A DNA stretch of 64,000 nt from Silvibacterium acidisoli (GCA_022870745.1 CP085323.1:2480001-2544000); one strand, 5' to 3'. Shown: positions 43,517 to 52,645, counted from the stretch's first letter. The notes: generated by a model from the sequence alone, not told the origin. Translations and numbers: made by a program.

Positions 43517-44524
43517 TTATTCATCCCGTCCGGGCCGGCGCATCAGTTCCTGGATCGCCTGCACCGGCAACCTCTCGCCATTCAGGATCGCGGCCATCTG
43601 GGAGGCGATGGGCAGCTCCACCCCGTACTGCTCGGCAAGCCCGAGCGCGGCAAAGGTGGTTCTGACTCCCTCGGCGACCTTGCCGTTCAGCCCGGCCAGG
43701 ATCTCCGGCAGCGTCTTTCCCCGCCCCAACTCGATACCCACCCAGCGGTTGCGGGAGAGCCCTCCGGTGCAGGTGAGCACCAGGTCGCCGAGACCGGCGA
43801 GGCCGGACAGGGTTTCCCTGCGGCCTCCGCAGGCTACTGCCAGACGGGTTACTTCCGCGATACCCCGGGTGATAAGTGCTGCAGTACTGTTGTGACCAAG
43901 TTCAAGTCCCGAAACGATACCCGAGGCGATGGCGATGACGTTCTTCAGTGCCCCGCCGAGTTCCACTCCTATCACGTCTTCGTTGGTGTAGACCCGCAGG
44001 CTGGAGCTGCCGAAGTCATTCTGAATCCGGGCGGCCACGTCGTGGCCGGCAGACGCCACGGTGAGAGCCGTCGGTGCGCCCACAGCGACCTCCTGCGCGA
44101 ACGACGGTCCGCTCAGCACAGCCAGCGGCAGGCGCTTACCGAAGCGCGCAAGCGTATCGCCGATGACCTCGCTCATACGGAGGTAGGTCTGGTCTTCGAC
44201 GCCTTTGGTAGCGCTGACCAGGATCTGGCCCTCACGCAGGTGTGGCGCAAAGAGCGAATAGGATTCGCGTACATGATGCGAAGGCATCACGCTGAGCAGA
44301 ACGTCGGCCTCGCTGAGCGCCGCTGGAATATCACTGGTGACGGCGATACTCTCCGGAATCGGAATTCCGGGCAGGTATGCCGAATTGATGCGGTTGCGCG
44401 CAATGCCGTCGGCCACCGCATCGGTGTGAGACCAGAGAGTCACCTGGTGATCGCCGCGGCGGTCAATGCTCAACGCCAGCGCGGTGCCCCAGGCACCCGC
44501 GCCCATGACTGCGATTCTGCTCAT
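43517..44524 (-). CDS. gpsA: NAD(P)H glycerol-3-phosphate dehydrogenase
   Basis: A 335-residue enzyme making glycerol-3-phosphate for phospholipids. Rossmann motif AVMGAGAWGTALA, SATKGVE, GPSFAQEVAVGAPTA, GGALKNVIAIASGI and GLAGLGDLVLTCTG are all typical. The ATG at 44524 overlaps the plsY stop (ATGA), so the frame extending to 44947 is not used. It is coupled to plsY, whose product acylates its product. Confidence 0.97.
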   Translation of the reverse strand: MSRIAVMGAGAWGTALALSIDRRGDHQVTLWSHTDAVADGIARNRINSAYLPGIPIPESIAVTSDIPAALSEADVLLSVMPSHHVRESYSLFAPHLREGQILVSATKGVEDQTYLRMSEVIGDTLARFGKRLPLAVLSGPSFAQEVAVGAPTALTVASAGHDVAARIQNDFGSSSLRVYTNEDVIGVELGGALKNVIAIASGIVSGLELGHNSTAALITRGIAEVTRLAVACGGRRETLSGLAGLGDLVLTCTGGLSRNRWVGIELGRGKTLPEILAGLNGKVAEGVRTTFAALGLAEQYGVELPIASQMAAILNGERLPVQAIQELMRRPGRDE

Positions 44525-45159
44525 GCGGTTGCGGCTCCGCTCTTCTTGCCGAAACGGTATTCGGTGCCGCGAACCAGCCGCCCGATGTTCTGGTGATGCT
44601 TGGCGATCACGATTACGGCTGCGAGAAAGATCACCGCCGTGAGCCAGCTTCCGTAAGCCGGGTGCCGCAAGACCATGGCAAAGCAGGGAAAGGCGATGGC
44701 GGCGAGAATCGAAGCCAGTGAGACATACTTCGACAGCAGGAAGACCACCGCAAAGACGCCCAGCGACGCCAGAGCTGCGAGGGGAGCGATAGCGACGAAT
44801 ACGCCGAAGGCCGTCGCCACGCCCTTGCCGCCTTTGAACCGTAGCCAGACCGTATAGATGTGGCCGAGGATCGCGAAGAGTGCGGCGATGGCCAGCAGGT
44901 TCTGGCGGGAGACTCCCTGACCGGCAGGAACGAACTGCGTCAGCCATACCGCGAGGAAACCCTTGCAGGCGTCGAGCAGGAAAGTCAGCGCCCCCAGCCC
45001 CTTGTTTCCGCTGCGCAGAACATTGGTAGCGCCGATGTTTCCGCTACCCTTCGAGCGGATGTCTTCTTTCAGTACTGCGCGCACCAGGAGAAACCCGAAG
45101 GGAATAGACCCGAGCAGGTATGCTCCCACGGCAACGAAAAAGTAAGTCGATAAGGGCAT
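44521..45159 (-). CDS. plsY: Glycerol-3-phosphate acyltransferase PlsY
   Basis: A 212-residue membrane protein with about five helices. The signature GSIPFGFLLVRAVLKEDIRSKGSGNIGATNVLR, KGFLAVWL and FKGGKGVATAFG motifs are present. It uses acyl-phosphate to acylate glycerol-3-phosphate, and its stop overlaps gpsA. Confidence 0.97.
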   Translation of the reverse strand: MPLSTYFFVAVGAYLLGSIPFGFLLVRAVLKEDIRSKGSGNIGATNVLRSGNKGLGALTFLLDACKGFLAVWLTQFVPAGQGVSRQNLLAIAALFAILGHIYTVWLRFKGGKGVATAFGVFVAIAPLAALASLGVFAVVFLLSKYVSLASILAAIAFPCFAMVLRHPAYGSWLTAVIFLAAVIVIAKHHQNIGRLVRGTEYRFGKKSGAATA

Positions 45160-45172
45160 TGCACTTATGAGT

Positions 45173-46426
45173 CTAGCAGTCCTGCATCAGGCGGCGGCGA
45201 ACCTGGTCGAGCGCTGTCTGGCTGGCGTAGGCGCGGATGCGCGCCCGGTCACCGCTGAAGCGGCGCTCGATCACTTCGGTATTCTTTCCGTCACTCACGC
45301 CAATGTAGACGAGCCCGACCGGCTTTTCTTCTGAGCCGCCGGTTGGACCAGCGATTCCCGTTACGCCCAGCCCGTAGGTTGTGTCGCAGCGCAGGCGGAT
45401 GCCTTCAGCAAGCGCCCCTGCTACCTCGCGGCTGACTGCGCCATGCCGCTCGATCATGTCGGCCGGAACTCCGGCCAGCTCCGTCTTCAGCTCATTGCTG
45501 TAAACGACCGCACCGCCCCAGAACGACCTTGATGCTCCGCTTATGCTCGTCAGCCTTTCGGCGACGAGGCCGCCGGTGCAGCTCTCCGCAACAGAAAGCG
45601 TCGAAGCCTTCATGCCGAGGTAGTAGAGAACGATCTGTTCCAGCGTCTCGCCTTCCGAGGAATAGATCAGGTCTTCGAGCTCTTCTTCGATCTTTCCGGC
45701 CAGCTCGTCCACGCGCGCCCGCGCTGCCGGCATCGTGGCTTTGGTGCAGACCAGGCTTAGCTGAATGTCTCCGAGATGCGCGAGAATCGTCGTCTCCACG
45801 TCGGAATACTGCTGATAGATCGGGGCAATGCGCGCATCGGCCGCCGATTCGCCGATTAGTGCCACTTTGAGCGTGCGAACGGCCATGAAGCGATTCGGCA
45901 GCAGCTCCTTGAACAGCGGCATGCACTGTTCATCGAACATCGGCTTCAGCTCAGATGGAGGTCCGGGAAGCAGCAGTACCAGCTTGCGGTGCTTGCCGTA
46001 GACCGTATCGAGCCACTGGCCGGGAGCCGTTCCGCGTGGGTTCTCGAGAACGATTGCTCCTTCGAGAATGTCGGACTGCTTTTCGTTGTTCCGCGTCATT
46101 GTGCTGCGGCGTTCGGCGGCACGCGTGTAAAGCCCCGCGAGGATGGTATGGTCCCGCTTCAATGCGATGCCGAGGGAGTGGGCCGCGGCTTCGCGGGTCA
46201 GGTCGTCCTCGGTGGGGCCAAGCCCGCCCATGATGACGATGATGTCCGTCCGGGAAAGCGCGGTCTGGATCGCGGAGATGAGGTGCCGCGGGCGGTCGCC
46301 GACGATGGTCTTGAAGACCACGCTTACACCCAGCGTATTCAGCCGTTCCGTAACGAAAAGGGAGTTAGTGTCCTGCCGGTGCGGCGTCAGCAACTCCGAG
46401 CCAATTGCAATGATCTCCGAGTTCAT
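45173..46426 (-). CDS. cinA: CinA-like nicotinamide-nucleotide amidase
   Basis: A 417-residue protein with an N-terminal MoCF-type domain (IIAIGSELLTPHRQDTNS, MGGLGPTEDDLTREA) and the C-terminal CinA deamidase domain (LSVAESCTGGLVAERLTSI, VVYSNELK, GVTGIAGPTGG). It recycles NMN and is linked to competence in some species; dprA is also in this window. The gene follows the propeller gene by 43 bases. Confidence 0.95.
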   Translation of the reverse strand: MNSEIIAIGSELLTPHRQDTNSLFVTERLNTLGVSVVFKTIVGDRPRHLISAIQTALSRTDIIVIMGGLGPTEDDLTREAAAHSLGIALKRDHTILAGLYTRAAERRSTMTRNNEKQSDILEGAIVLENPRGTAPGQWLDTVYGKHRKLVLLLPGPPSELKPMFDEQCMPLFKELLPNRFMAVRTLKVALIGESAADARIAPIYQQYSDVETTILAHLGDIQLSLVCTKATMPAARARVDELAGKIEEELEDLIYSSEGETLEQIVLYYLGMKASTLSVAESCTGGLVAERLTSISGASRSFWGGAVVYSNELKTELAGVPADMIERHGAVSREVAGALAEGIRLRCDTTYGLGVTGIAGPTGGSEEKPVGLVYIGVSDGKNTEVIERRFSGDRARIRAYASQTALDQVRRRLMQDC

Positions 46427-46469
46427 CGAGCTCCAGACAGTCGCGAGAAATCAAATGGAATCGCGAGCC

Positions 46470-47516
46470 TCATCCCTGAAGGACGTGGTAGCCCTCAATC
46501 CCCAACGCTACATCATATATGGCCTTGCTGGTTGCAACCAACGCACTTCCGCCGGGTACAAACGCAAAGCCGACAATCCCCGAACCAGCAACTGCAAGGT
46601 GAGCGTCTCCCGACTGGGGCAGGCATACGATGCCTCGCCTGCCGCCGATGGAGGCCGCCACATAGACGCTTCCGGCGATGTCCACGGCAATACCCTGCGG
46701 GCGCCCAAGGCCACGATAATAAACGGAAATTTCACCGTTGCCATTGATGGCGTAGACATTGTCGAAGCTCGAAGTCGTAGGACCGGTCACATACAGCGTT
46801 CCGTCTAGGCCGAAAGCCAGATGGTATGCCGATACGCTCGGTTCAAGGGTGGCAAAGACGAAGATCTGCCGGTCCGGAGCGATCTTGAAGATGGTTCCGC
46901 TACGGTCGCCTACGTAGAGGTTCCGCTGCGCGTCGAAGGCCATGCCGGTCGCAACGCCCATGCCTTCGGCATATACCGATACCGCGCCAGCAGGAGTGAC
47001 GCGATAGATCACGCCTTCATGCCGTGACGACACGTAAAGCGTGCCCTCGTCGTCGAGCGCCAGGCCGGTCGCGTTGATGATGTCGCTCGCAAAGGCCTGC
47101 GATTCGCCGCTGGCATCGATGCGGAAGATCGAGACCGGAGTCTCCTGCCCGCGTGCTCCGGAAAACGTGGCGAAGATATTGCCATTGGCGTCGACTGCCG
47201 GATTCGCAACCATGTGCACCTCATTTGCGATAAGGTTGCCGATAGCCACGTCAGCCGTGTTGCTCTGCGCACCGTTCTGCAGAATGCGCAGCGTGCCGCC
47301 CTCGGCTTCTTCCGGAATCTGCAGCACCAGGCGGCTCTCACGGCTCAGCAGCACCTGTGCAGCGAGGTCCCCGACCATTGCTACTGGACGGCGGTTGGCA
47401 ACCGGGCCGAGATTGGTTCCGTGAATTTCGATTTCACCACCCGGCAGCACCGCCGTCGGATCGATTTCTTCGATGTGAGGAGCGGGGCCGGTTTCGGGTT
47501 TGATGAGAGACACCAT
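46470..47516 (-). CDS. IPT/TIG plus NHL/SMP-30-type beta-propeller protein
   Basis: A 348-residue protein. Residues 10-95 look like an IPT/TIG Ig-like domain (PHIEEIDPTAVLPGGEIEIHG). The rest has six or so repeats such as TGLALDDEGTLYVSSR, TGMAFDAQRNLYVGDR and QGIAVDIAGSVYVAAS, typical of NHL/SMP-30 propellers. No signal peptide is seen, which is unusual. Function is unknown. Confidence 0.82.
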   Translation of the reverse strand: MVSLIKPETGPAPHIEEIDPTAVLPGGEIEIHGTNLGPVANRRPVAMVGDLAAQVLLSRESRLVLQIPEEAEGGTLRILQNGAQSNTADVAIGNLIANEVHMVANPAVDANGNIFATFSGARGQETPVSIFRIDASGESQAFASDIINATGLALDDEGTLYVSSRHEGVIYRVTPAGAVSVYAEGMGVATGMAFDAQRNLYVGDRSGTIFKIAPDRQIFVFATLEPSVSAYHLAFGLDGTLYVTGPTTSSFDNVYAINGNGEISVYYRGLGRPQGIAVDIAGSVYVAASIGGRRGIVCLPQSGDAHLAVAGSGIVGFAFVPGGSALVATSKAIYDVALGIEGYHVLQG

Positions 47517-47545
47517 ATTCGACTGCTTCCAACTCTCCGCGCCAT

Positions 47546-48052
47546 CTAGTGCCAGAAGCGCATGATCATAGCGAAAACGAGCAATCCGTAAAAGCCCGCG
47601 GCCACGTCATCCATCATGATACCCAAGCCGCCATGCAGACTCTCAAGCTGCCGTGCAGGAGGTGGCTTCAAAATATCGAAAAGCCGGAAGAGCGCCAGCC
47701 CGAGCGCAGCGTGAGCAAGATCGACAGGGCACAGAATCAGGGTGATCCACTGGCCGGCCACCTCGTCGATGACGACGTGCTGCGGGTCTTCGCGACCGCT
47801 CTCCTTCTCGACAATCGAGGCGGCCGCAATACCGGCGACCGTGGCAACGGCAGCCGCGACAATCGTGGAGATTCTAAGCGAGGTGGTGGAAGGATGGGCC
47901 AGTTTCGCGGCAGCGAACCAGAGAATGACAGCTGCGACTGATCCCCACGTTCCCGGGCCGGGCTTGATCAGTCCTGCGCCAAAGAATGTTCCGAGAGCCC
48001 AGGCCCAGCCGGTCCTCTTCGTCGTGGCGTTAGTTGCGGAAGTCGTCGTCAT
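47546..48052 (-). CDS. pgpA: Phosphatidylglycerophosphatase A
   Basis: A 168-residue membrane enzyme dephosphorylating PGP to phosphatidylglycerol. GTFFGAGLIKPGPGTWGS, DEVAGQW and FRLFDILKPPPARQLESLHGGLGIMMDDVAAG are characteristic. ATG 48052 is chosen; it lies inside the 3' end of yacG (23-base overlap). Confidence 0.93.
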   Translation of the reverse strand: MTTTSATNATTKRTGWAWALGTFFGAGLIKPGPGTWGSVAAVILWFAAAKLAHPSTTSLRISTIVAAAVATVAGIAAASIVEKESGREDPQHVVIDEVAGQWITLILCPVDLAHAALGLALFRLFDILKPPPARQLESLHGGLGIMMDDVAAGFYGLLVFAMIMRFWH

Positions 48053-48260
48053 CGTCACCGCGGGGCCGTTGCATTTCGCCGAGACCTTCCAATACATCCG
48101 GGTCAAGAATCGGCGAGGAAATCTTGTAAGCGCCGCTTGCCCACTTGCCAAGATCAATCACGCGGCACTTGTCGCTGCAGAAGGGGAAATTCTCGTCCGT
48201 GGCCGTGACCAGCGTGCGGCAGGTCGGGCAGCGCAGTACGACTTTTTTCTTTGCGGGCAT
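48030..48260 (-). CDS. yacG: YacG-type zinc-binding protein (DNA gyrase inhibitor family)
   Basis: A 76-residue protein with four zinc Cys in CPTC and FCSDKC, then RVIDLGKWASGAYKI. E. coli YacG binds GyrB. ATG 48260 starts MPAKKKVVLRC; the longer frame is rejected because it overlaps rimO. The tail is very acidic (DDDDDF). Confidence 0.9.
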   Translation of the reverse strand: MPAKKKVVLRCPTCRTLVTATDENFPFCSDKCRVIDLGKWASGAYKISSPILDPDVLEGLGEMQRPRGDDDDDFRN

Positions 48261-48270
48261 ACTTAACCTG

Positions 48271-49812
48271 TTATTCCGATTCGGGGCTTGCCGCGATAAC
48301 CCGGGCGACCACATCGTAGTCGTGGCTTTCGGTGATCTCGCAGCGGTAGAAGCGGCCCGGAGTCAGGCTTTCGAAGGGGCCGAAATCGTTGATGTAAACG
48401 GTGCCGTCAATCTCGGGGGCGTGAAACTGGCTGCGCGCCTCCCACAGCATCGGAGTTTCTTCCGACTCGCCCTCAACCAGCACGTCAAGCTCGCGGCCTA
48501 CCCATGCGTTCTTGGCCTTCTTGCTGATCTTCTGCTGGATCTTCATCAGTTCGCGCTTACGGCGTTCGATAGTGCGCTGCGGAACCTTCTCGCCCAGGTC
48601 GAAAGCTTTGGAACCCTCTTCATCGGAGTAGGTGAAAACGCCCAGCCAGTCGAACTTCGCCTCGCGAACGAAGTTGCACAGCGTTTCGAAGTCCTCCTCG
48701 GTTTCACCCGGGAAGCCAACGATGAACGAAGTGCGCAGGGCGACATCCGGAACAGCCTCACGAACCTTGGCGACCGTCTTGAGGAAGATCTCGGCGTTCG
48801 CGCCGCGCTTCATGCTCTTCAGCACCGGTCCGGCAGCATGCTGCAGCGGAACGTCGAGGTACTTGACGATATTCGGGTGCTTGGCGATGGTCTCAAGCAG
48901 CTTGCCTGTGACCTTGTTGGGATAGGCGTAGAGGAAGCGCAGCCAGGTGAGATTCGGTATCTGCGCCAGCCGGTCGAGCAGTGTCGCCAGGCCGTCCTTC
49001 ATGCCCATGTCTTCGCCGTAGCAGGTCGTGTCCTGCCCGATCAGCGTAATCTCGCGCACTCCCTGCGCTACCAGGCTTTCGGCTTCAGCGATGACCGACT
49101 CGAAGCGCCGCGAGCGGAACTTGCCGCGCAGGTTCGGAATCACGCAGAAGGCGCAGGGATGGTCGCAGCCTTCGGCAATCTTGATGTAAGCCGAAGCCTT
49201 CTTCGTCGCCAGCAAACGCGGCGTGGTGTGGTCGTACAGATACTGCGGAAGCTGCGCCTCGGCACCATCCCAATCAGTTCGCGCAAAGCGTCCCTGCGAT
49301 TCGCGCAGGTCGCCTTCGGCACGCGCAGCCTGCGAGGCAGAGAGGATTGTGAATGGCGTAGGCTCCTGTATCTGCGGAGCAGGTGCTGAAAGTCCGGCGG
49401 CGGCGAGAATATTCTCAAGCTCGCCCGTCCCCACGACCGCGTCTACCTCGGGGATATTTTTGCGGATCTCATCGCGGTAGCGCTCGACGAGGCAGCCGGC
49501 GACGATCAGCTTGCGCGCCTTGCCCGTGGTCTTGTGCTGCGCCATCTCGAGGATGGTATCGACCGATTCCTGCTTGGCGGCGTCGATGAACGAGCAGGTG
49601 TTGACGACCAGGATCTCCGCGGCTTCGACGTCAGAGGTCATCTGAGCGCCGGCGCGGTCGAGCAGGCCCATCATCACTTCGCTGTCGACAAGGTTTTTGG
49701 GGCAGCCAAGGCTGACGAAGCCGATCTTGGGCTTCGCGGCGGAATTTTCGGTTTTTGCGGAGTCGACGCCCGTAACAGGGCCATCGAGAAGGAGTTCGGT
49801 CACAAGCTCCAT
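48271..49812 (-). CDS. rimO: Ribosomal protein S12 methylthiotransferase RimO
   Basis: A 513-residue radical SAM enzyme modifying Asp of ribosomal protein S12. MTTase N-domain: GFVSLGCPKNLVDSE, NTCSFIDAAKQESVDT, AGCLVERY. Radical SAM CxxxCxxC: EGCDHPCAFCVIP. A TRAM domain ends the protein. It is longer than E. coli RimO (441) because of an insertion of about 60 residues (about 150-210) between the MTTase and radical SAM domains. Confidence 0.95.
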   Translation of the reverse strand: MELVTELLLDGPVTGVDSAKTENSAAKPKIGFVSLGCPKNLVDSEVMMGLLDRAGAQMTSDVEAAEILVVNTCSFIDAAKQESVDTILEMAQHKTTGKARKLIVAGCLVERYRDEIRKNIPEVDAVVGTGELENILAAAGLSAPAPQIQEPTPFTILSASQAARAEGDLRESQGRFARTDWDGAEAQLPQYLYDHTTPRLLATKKASAYIKIAEGCDHPCAFCVIPNLRGKFRSRRFESVIAEAESLVAQGVREITLIGQDTTCYGEDMGMKDGLATLLDRLAQIPNLTWLRFLYAYPNKVTGKLLETIAKHPNIVKYLDVPLQHAAGPVLKSMKRGANAEIFLKTVAKVREAVPDVALRTSFIVGFPGETEEDFETLCNFVREAKFDWLGVFTYSDEEGSKAFDLGEKVPQRTIERRKRELMKIQQKISKKAKNAWVGRELDVLVEGESEETPMLWEARSQFHAPEIDGTVYINDFGPFESLTPGRFYRCEITESHDYDVVARVIAASPESE

Positions 49813-50097
49813 TTTACCGGAAAACGGGCGAAATCGGCGGCTGGATTACGTGGTTCCTTCGTGCCATCCCGGACCGAATATTCCGCCACGGCATAGGGAA
49901 CACAGAGGGTTCTGCGCCCAGCCAAAAGCCTCGGCCTTGTCCGGATGACAAACGACGCCCCGGCGACCTTGGCGAAACCTTTGCGTCGTTGCGGTGAACA
50001 ACTCTGTCAATTCACCGCAAAGACGCAAAGGAACGCAAAGAAAACCCGCAAAGATTTTCTCTGTGCTCTCTGTGTCCTCTGTGGTAAATCGCTTTGC
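49813..50097. repeat. Intergenic repeat cassette with long inverted repeat and CGCAAAG/TCTGTG repeats
   Basis: No gene is present. Arms 49978-49998 and 50011-50031 form a 21-base inverted repeat with one mismatch and a 12-base loop. CGCAAAG occurs at 50016, 50024, 50034 and 50047, and TCTGTG at 50060, 50069 and 50078 with 9-base period. Imperfect outer repeats resembling CCATCCCGGAC/GTCCGGATGAC lie near 49863 and 49939. The text resembles a dispersed repeat seen in many genomes, inferred from memory. Confidence 0.7.
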
Positions 50098-50610
50098 TCA
50101 GTCGAGCAGAGCCTCGATCTCGGCAATCTCGAAACGCATCGCATCTTCGGCCGCGCCGAAGGTCGTAGCGAGCTCCAGCTTTCCGGCAAGGTACCGGTAA
50201 GCCTGCTTCGTCTCCGGATCGATCACCCATATCTGCGGGATACCCATTGCCGAGTAATCGTCGAGCTTGCGCATTACGCGCGTCATCGTGTCCTCGGGCG
50301 AAAGAACCTCAAAGACCGCAACCGGCGGATGCGTGATCACCTGCTCGACCGGCAGGCTGCGATCCAGCACCGTGACATCGGGAATGCGGAAGCGGGTGGG
50401 CTTTATCTGCACCCGCAATTCGGGACGCACCCTGACTCCCCACTTCTGCTCGTGCTTCCAGAAAAAGCGCTGAATGGCTTGTTGCCAGGAGGCGTGATCG
50501 TACTCACCCATAGGCCGTTCTTCTATCTCCCCGTCGACATATTCAGCATCGGGTTCGTATTGGGAGGAGCGCAGATAGACCTCCACTGGAACAAAGGCAT
50601 GTGCTGCCAT
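50098..50610 (-). CDS. Uma2-family (DUF820) nuclease-like protein
   Basis: A 170-residue PD-(D/E)XK-like protein. FRIPDVTVLDRS, VAVFEVLSPEDTMTRVMRKLDDYSAMGIPQIWVID is the Uma2 signature. ATG 50610 has GGAGGG upstream. Uma2 proteins are widespread and of unknown role. Its 3' end abuts the repeat cassette. Confidence 0.88.
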   Translation of the reverse strand: MAAHAFVPVEVYLRSSQYEPDAEYVDGEIEERPMGEYDHASWQQAIQRFFWKHEQKWGVRVRPELRVQIKPTRFRIPDVTVLDRSLPVEQVITHPPVAVFEVLSPEDTMTRVMRKLDDYSAMGIPQIWVIDPETKQAYRYLAGKLELATTFGAAEDAMRFEIAEIEALLD

Positions 50611-50695
50611 GGTGGTCCCTCCTGTGCAAAAGTCTAGCACCGGCTCTGGATACAGGGCATGTGTAACGCGGCTTCAAGGTGTTACCATAGGACGT

Positions 50696-50792
50696 GTGCC
50701 GGGTCCTACGCGGCGAAATCTCGTGAACCCCGCCAGGTCCGGAAGGAAGCAACGGTAACGGGCTAGTACGTGCGCAGTAGGTCACCCGGTAC
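50696..50792 (+). ncRNA. ffs: Signal recognition particle RNA (small bacterial type)
   Basis: The apical loop motif CAGGTCCGGAAGGAAGCA is nearly identical to the conserved SRP RNA hairpin. The ends GTGCCGGGT (50696-50704) and ACCCGGTAC (50784-50792) pair, and CCTACGCG pairs with CGCAGTAGG inside. A T-rich run (ATTTTCGTTTCC) follows. It forms SRP with Ffh and docks with FtsY. Confidence 0.95.
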
Positions 50793-50908
50793 ATTTTCGT
50801 TTCCTTTCAACTCTCTCCAGTCGCCATTCGCTCCCCGTTCGTGGACAGCAATCCGCTAAGTCGGCGAAAATCATACTGTTCAAATTCGTTTTATCCTGGA
50901 GAACCTCA

Positions 50909-51925
50909 TTGAGTCTTGTCGTGCGTCCGCGTGTTTCACGACGCGCTAAAATCAGTGCTCTTGGAACATACGTTCCCCCGCGTCTTCTCACGAACAAAGA
51001 CCTCGAAAAGATGGTCGACACCACCGACGAGTGGATTTTCAGCCGCGTCGGCATCCGCGAACGCCATATTGTCGAAAAAGGCACCCCAACCAGCGAACTT
51101 GCCTACCAGGCAACTGTGAAATGCCTTGCCGACCGCGGCATTGACGGCTCCCAGGTCGACGCCATTATCGTCGCTACCATTACACCGGATATGTTCTTCC
51201 CCGCGACCGCTTGCATCGTGCAGGACCGCATCGGTGCGAAGGGTGCCTGGGGGTTCGATCTTTCCGCAGCTTGTTCCGGATTCGTCTACGCCCTGCAGGT
51301 CGGCGCCAAGCTGGTCGAAAGCGGGGCGCATGAAAAAGTGCTGGTCATCGGCGCGGACACCATGTCGTCCATCATCGACTACACCGATCGTTCCACCTGC
51401 GTGCTCTTCGGAGATGGCGCTGGAGCCGTGCTGATCGAGCCGGCCGAAGAAGGCGAGATCGGCATGGTCGATTTTGTGCATGAGATCGACGGCTCGGGCG
51501 CAAACGCGCTCAAGATGCCCGGTGGAGGCAGCCTGCATCCGGCGAGCGAAGCGACCGTTCTCGACCGCCTGCACTATGTCCACCAGGACGGACAGGCCGT
51601 CTACAAGTTTGCCGTGCGCAAGATGGTTGAGACCTCGGAAGCGGTTCTGAACCGCAACGGAGTCAGCATCGACCAGATCGCCTGCTTTGTGCCGCACCAG
51701 GCAAATCGCCGCATCATCGAGTCCAGCGCCGAACGCCTTGGCCTGCCGCTCGAGCGCGTCGCCATCAACATCGATCGCTACGGCAACACTACGGCGGGAA
51801 CCATTCCGCTGGCCATGGGAACCGCCCGCGAAGAAAACCGCCTGCACAAGGGAGATCTGGTGCTGGCAACCAGCGTCGGAGCCGGATTTACCGTAGGCTC
51901 CTGCCTGCTGCGCTGGGAGATTTAA
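50909..51925 (+). CDS. fabH: 3-oxoacyl-ACP synthase III
   Basis: A 338-residue KAS III initiating fatty acid synthesis. The catalytic triad is C122 (SAACSGF), H263 (VPHQANRRI) and N293 ([10 protein letters not shown]). Start TTG 50909 has GGAGAA at 50898-50903. It lies just downstream of the SRP RNA and ends before a palindromic repeat. Confidence 0.96.
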   Translation: MSLVVRPRVSRRAKISALGTYVPPRLLTNKDLEKMVDTTDEWIFSRVGIRERHIVEKGTPTSELAYQATVKCLADRGIDGSQVDAIIVATITPDMFFPATACIVQDRIGAKGAWGFDLSAACSGFVYALQVGAKLVESGAHEKVLVIGADTMSSIIDYTDRSTCVLFGDGAGAVLIEPAEEGEIGMVDFVHEIDGSGANALKMPGGGSLHPASEATVLDRLHYVHQDGQAVYKFAVRKMVETSEAVLNRNGVSIDQIACFVPHQANRRIIESSAERLGLPLERVAINIDRYGNTTAGTIPLAMGTAREENRLHKGDLVLATSVGAGFTVGSCLLRWEI

Positions 51926-51934
51926 GACTGAAAG

Positions 51935-51981
51935 CCGGGCGGCCCACTCAAGCGCGAACTTGGCTTGAGTGGGGCACCCGG
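51935..51981. repeat. Palindromic repeat, third copy
   Basis: CCCACTCAAGC (51943-51953) pairs with GCTTGAGTGGG (51963-51973), with an outer CCGGG/CCCGG pair (51935-51939 and 51977-51981). It is the same core as unit B at 36709-36740. It lies between fabH and dedA and contains the dedA stop codon; it may act as terminator for both. Confidence 0.8.
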
Positions 51982-52556
51982 TCCCGTCTGAATTTCCAGA
52001 TTCCGAAGATCACGGCCGCAATCAGCAGGCTGAAGAAAACCCACAAAACCGGTGTCGACCAGCCGGCCAGGTAATGCGACCAGAGGCGTATCACCCGTCT
52101 GCCATACGTCGCGCCAAGCCACGCAAGAAATCCGTAACGCGCAGCCCTCGCCAGCGAGAAGGACGCGAGGAACTGCCGCTTTGAAACGCCGAGCGCTCCG
52201 GATGCCACGAGGAATGGCATCAGTGGAATCGGAGGCGGCAAAATGGCCGCGGTTCCTACTGCGACCATGCCGCGCCCTTGAACCCAACGGCTGATTGGCT
52301 TGAGAAAACGCGCCGGGACATATCGCTGCAGCATGGCCTCGCCGCCCTTTTTCCCGGCAGCCCAGGTCATGTATCCCCCGATAATGCTGCCGGTGATCGC
52401 AAGTCCCCCCAGCAGCCACGGATTTCCGCGGTTCGCCGTCAGCAAGAGAAGCAGAAGATCTGTGCTGCCCGGCAGAGGAAGCGGGACGATCGAAGCATCG
52501 ATAAAAGAGACCACAAAAACGCCGACCCCACCCAGATGGATGAGCCAGTGCGGCAT
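51948..52556 (-). CDS. DedA/VTT-family membrane protein
   Basis: A 202-residue integral membrane protein with about five helices. VSFIDASIVPLPLPGSTDLLLLLL and the VTT region GRGMVAVGTAAILPPPIPLMPFLVASGALGVSKRQF match the family, implicated in lipid scrambling or transport. ATG 52556 (MPHWLIHLGG) is preferred over 52595. The last residues PHSSQVRA lie in the palindromic repeat. Confidence 0.87.
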   Translation of the reverse strand: MPHWLIHLGGVGVFVVSFIDASIVPLPLPGSTDLLLLLLTANRGNPWLLGGLAITGSIIGGYMTWAAGKKGGEAMLQRYVPARFLKPISRWVQGRGMVAVGTAAILPPPIPLMPFLVASGALGVSKRQFLASFSLARAARYGFLAWLGATYGRRVIRLWSHYLAGWSTPVLWVFFSLLIAAVIFGIWKFRRDRVPHSSQVRA

Positions 52557-52645
52557 CAGGTGGCGGTGCGCGGCGTGTTGCGGAGCGAAGCCCACGCCGT
52601 TTATGACGCGTGAAACCTCTTTAAAGTCAGAAATCTAATTGCGAT

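Noticed and set aside
44525-44947. Upstream extension of GpsA to 476 residues
   Set aside because: It overlaps plsY entirely and lacks domain character; the Rossmann motif begins right after ATG 44524.
50016-50083. CGCAAAG and TCTGTG repeats as a CRISPR array
   Set aside because: Units are 6-7 bases with short irregular spacers and no cas genes are nearby.
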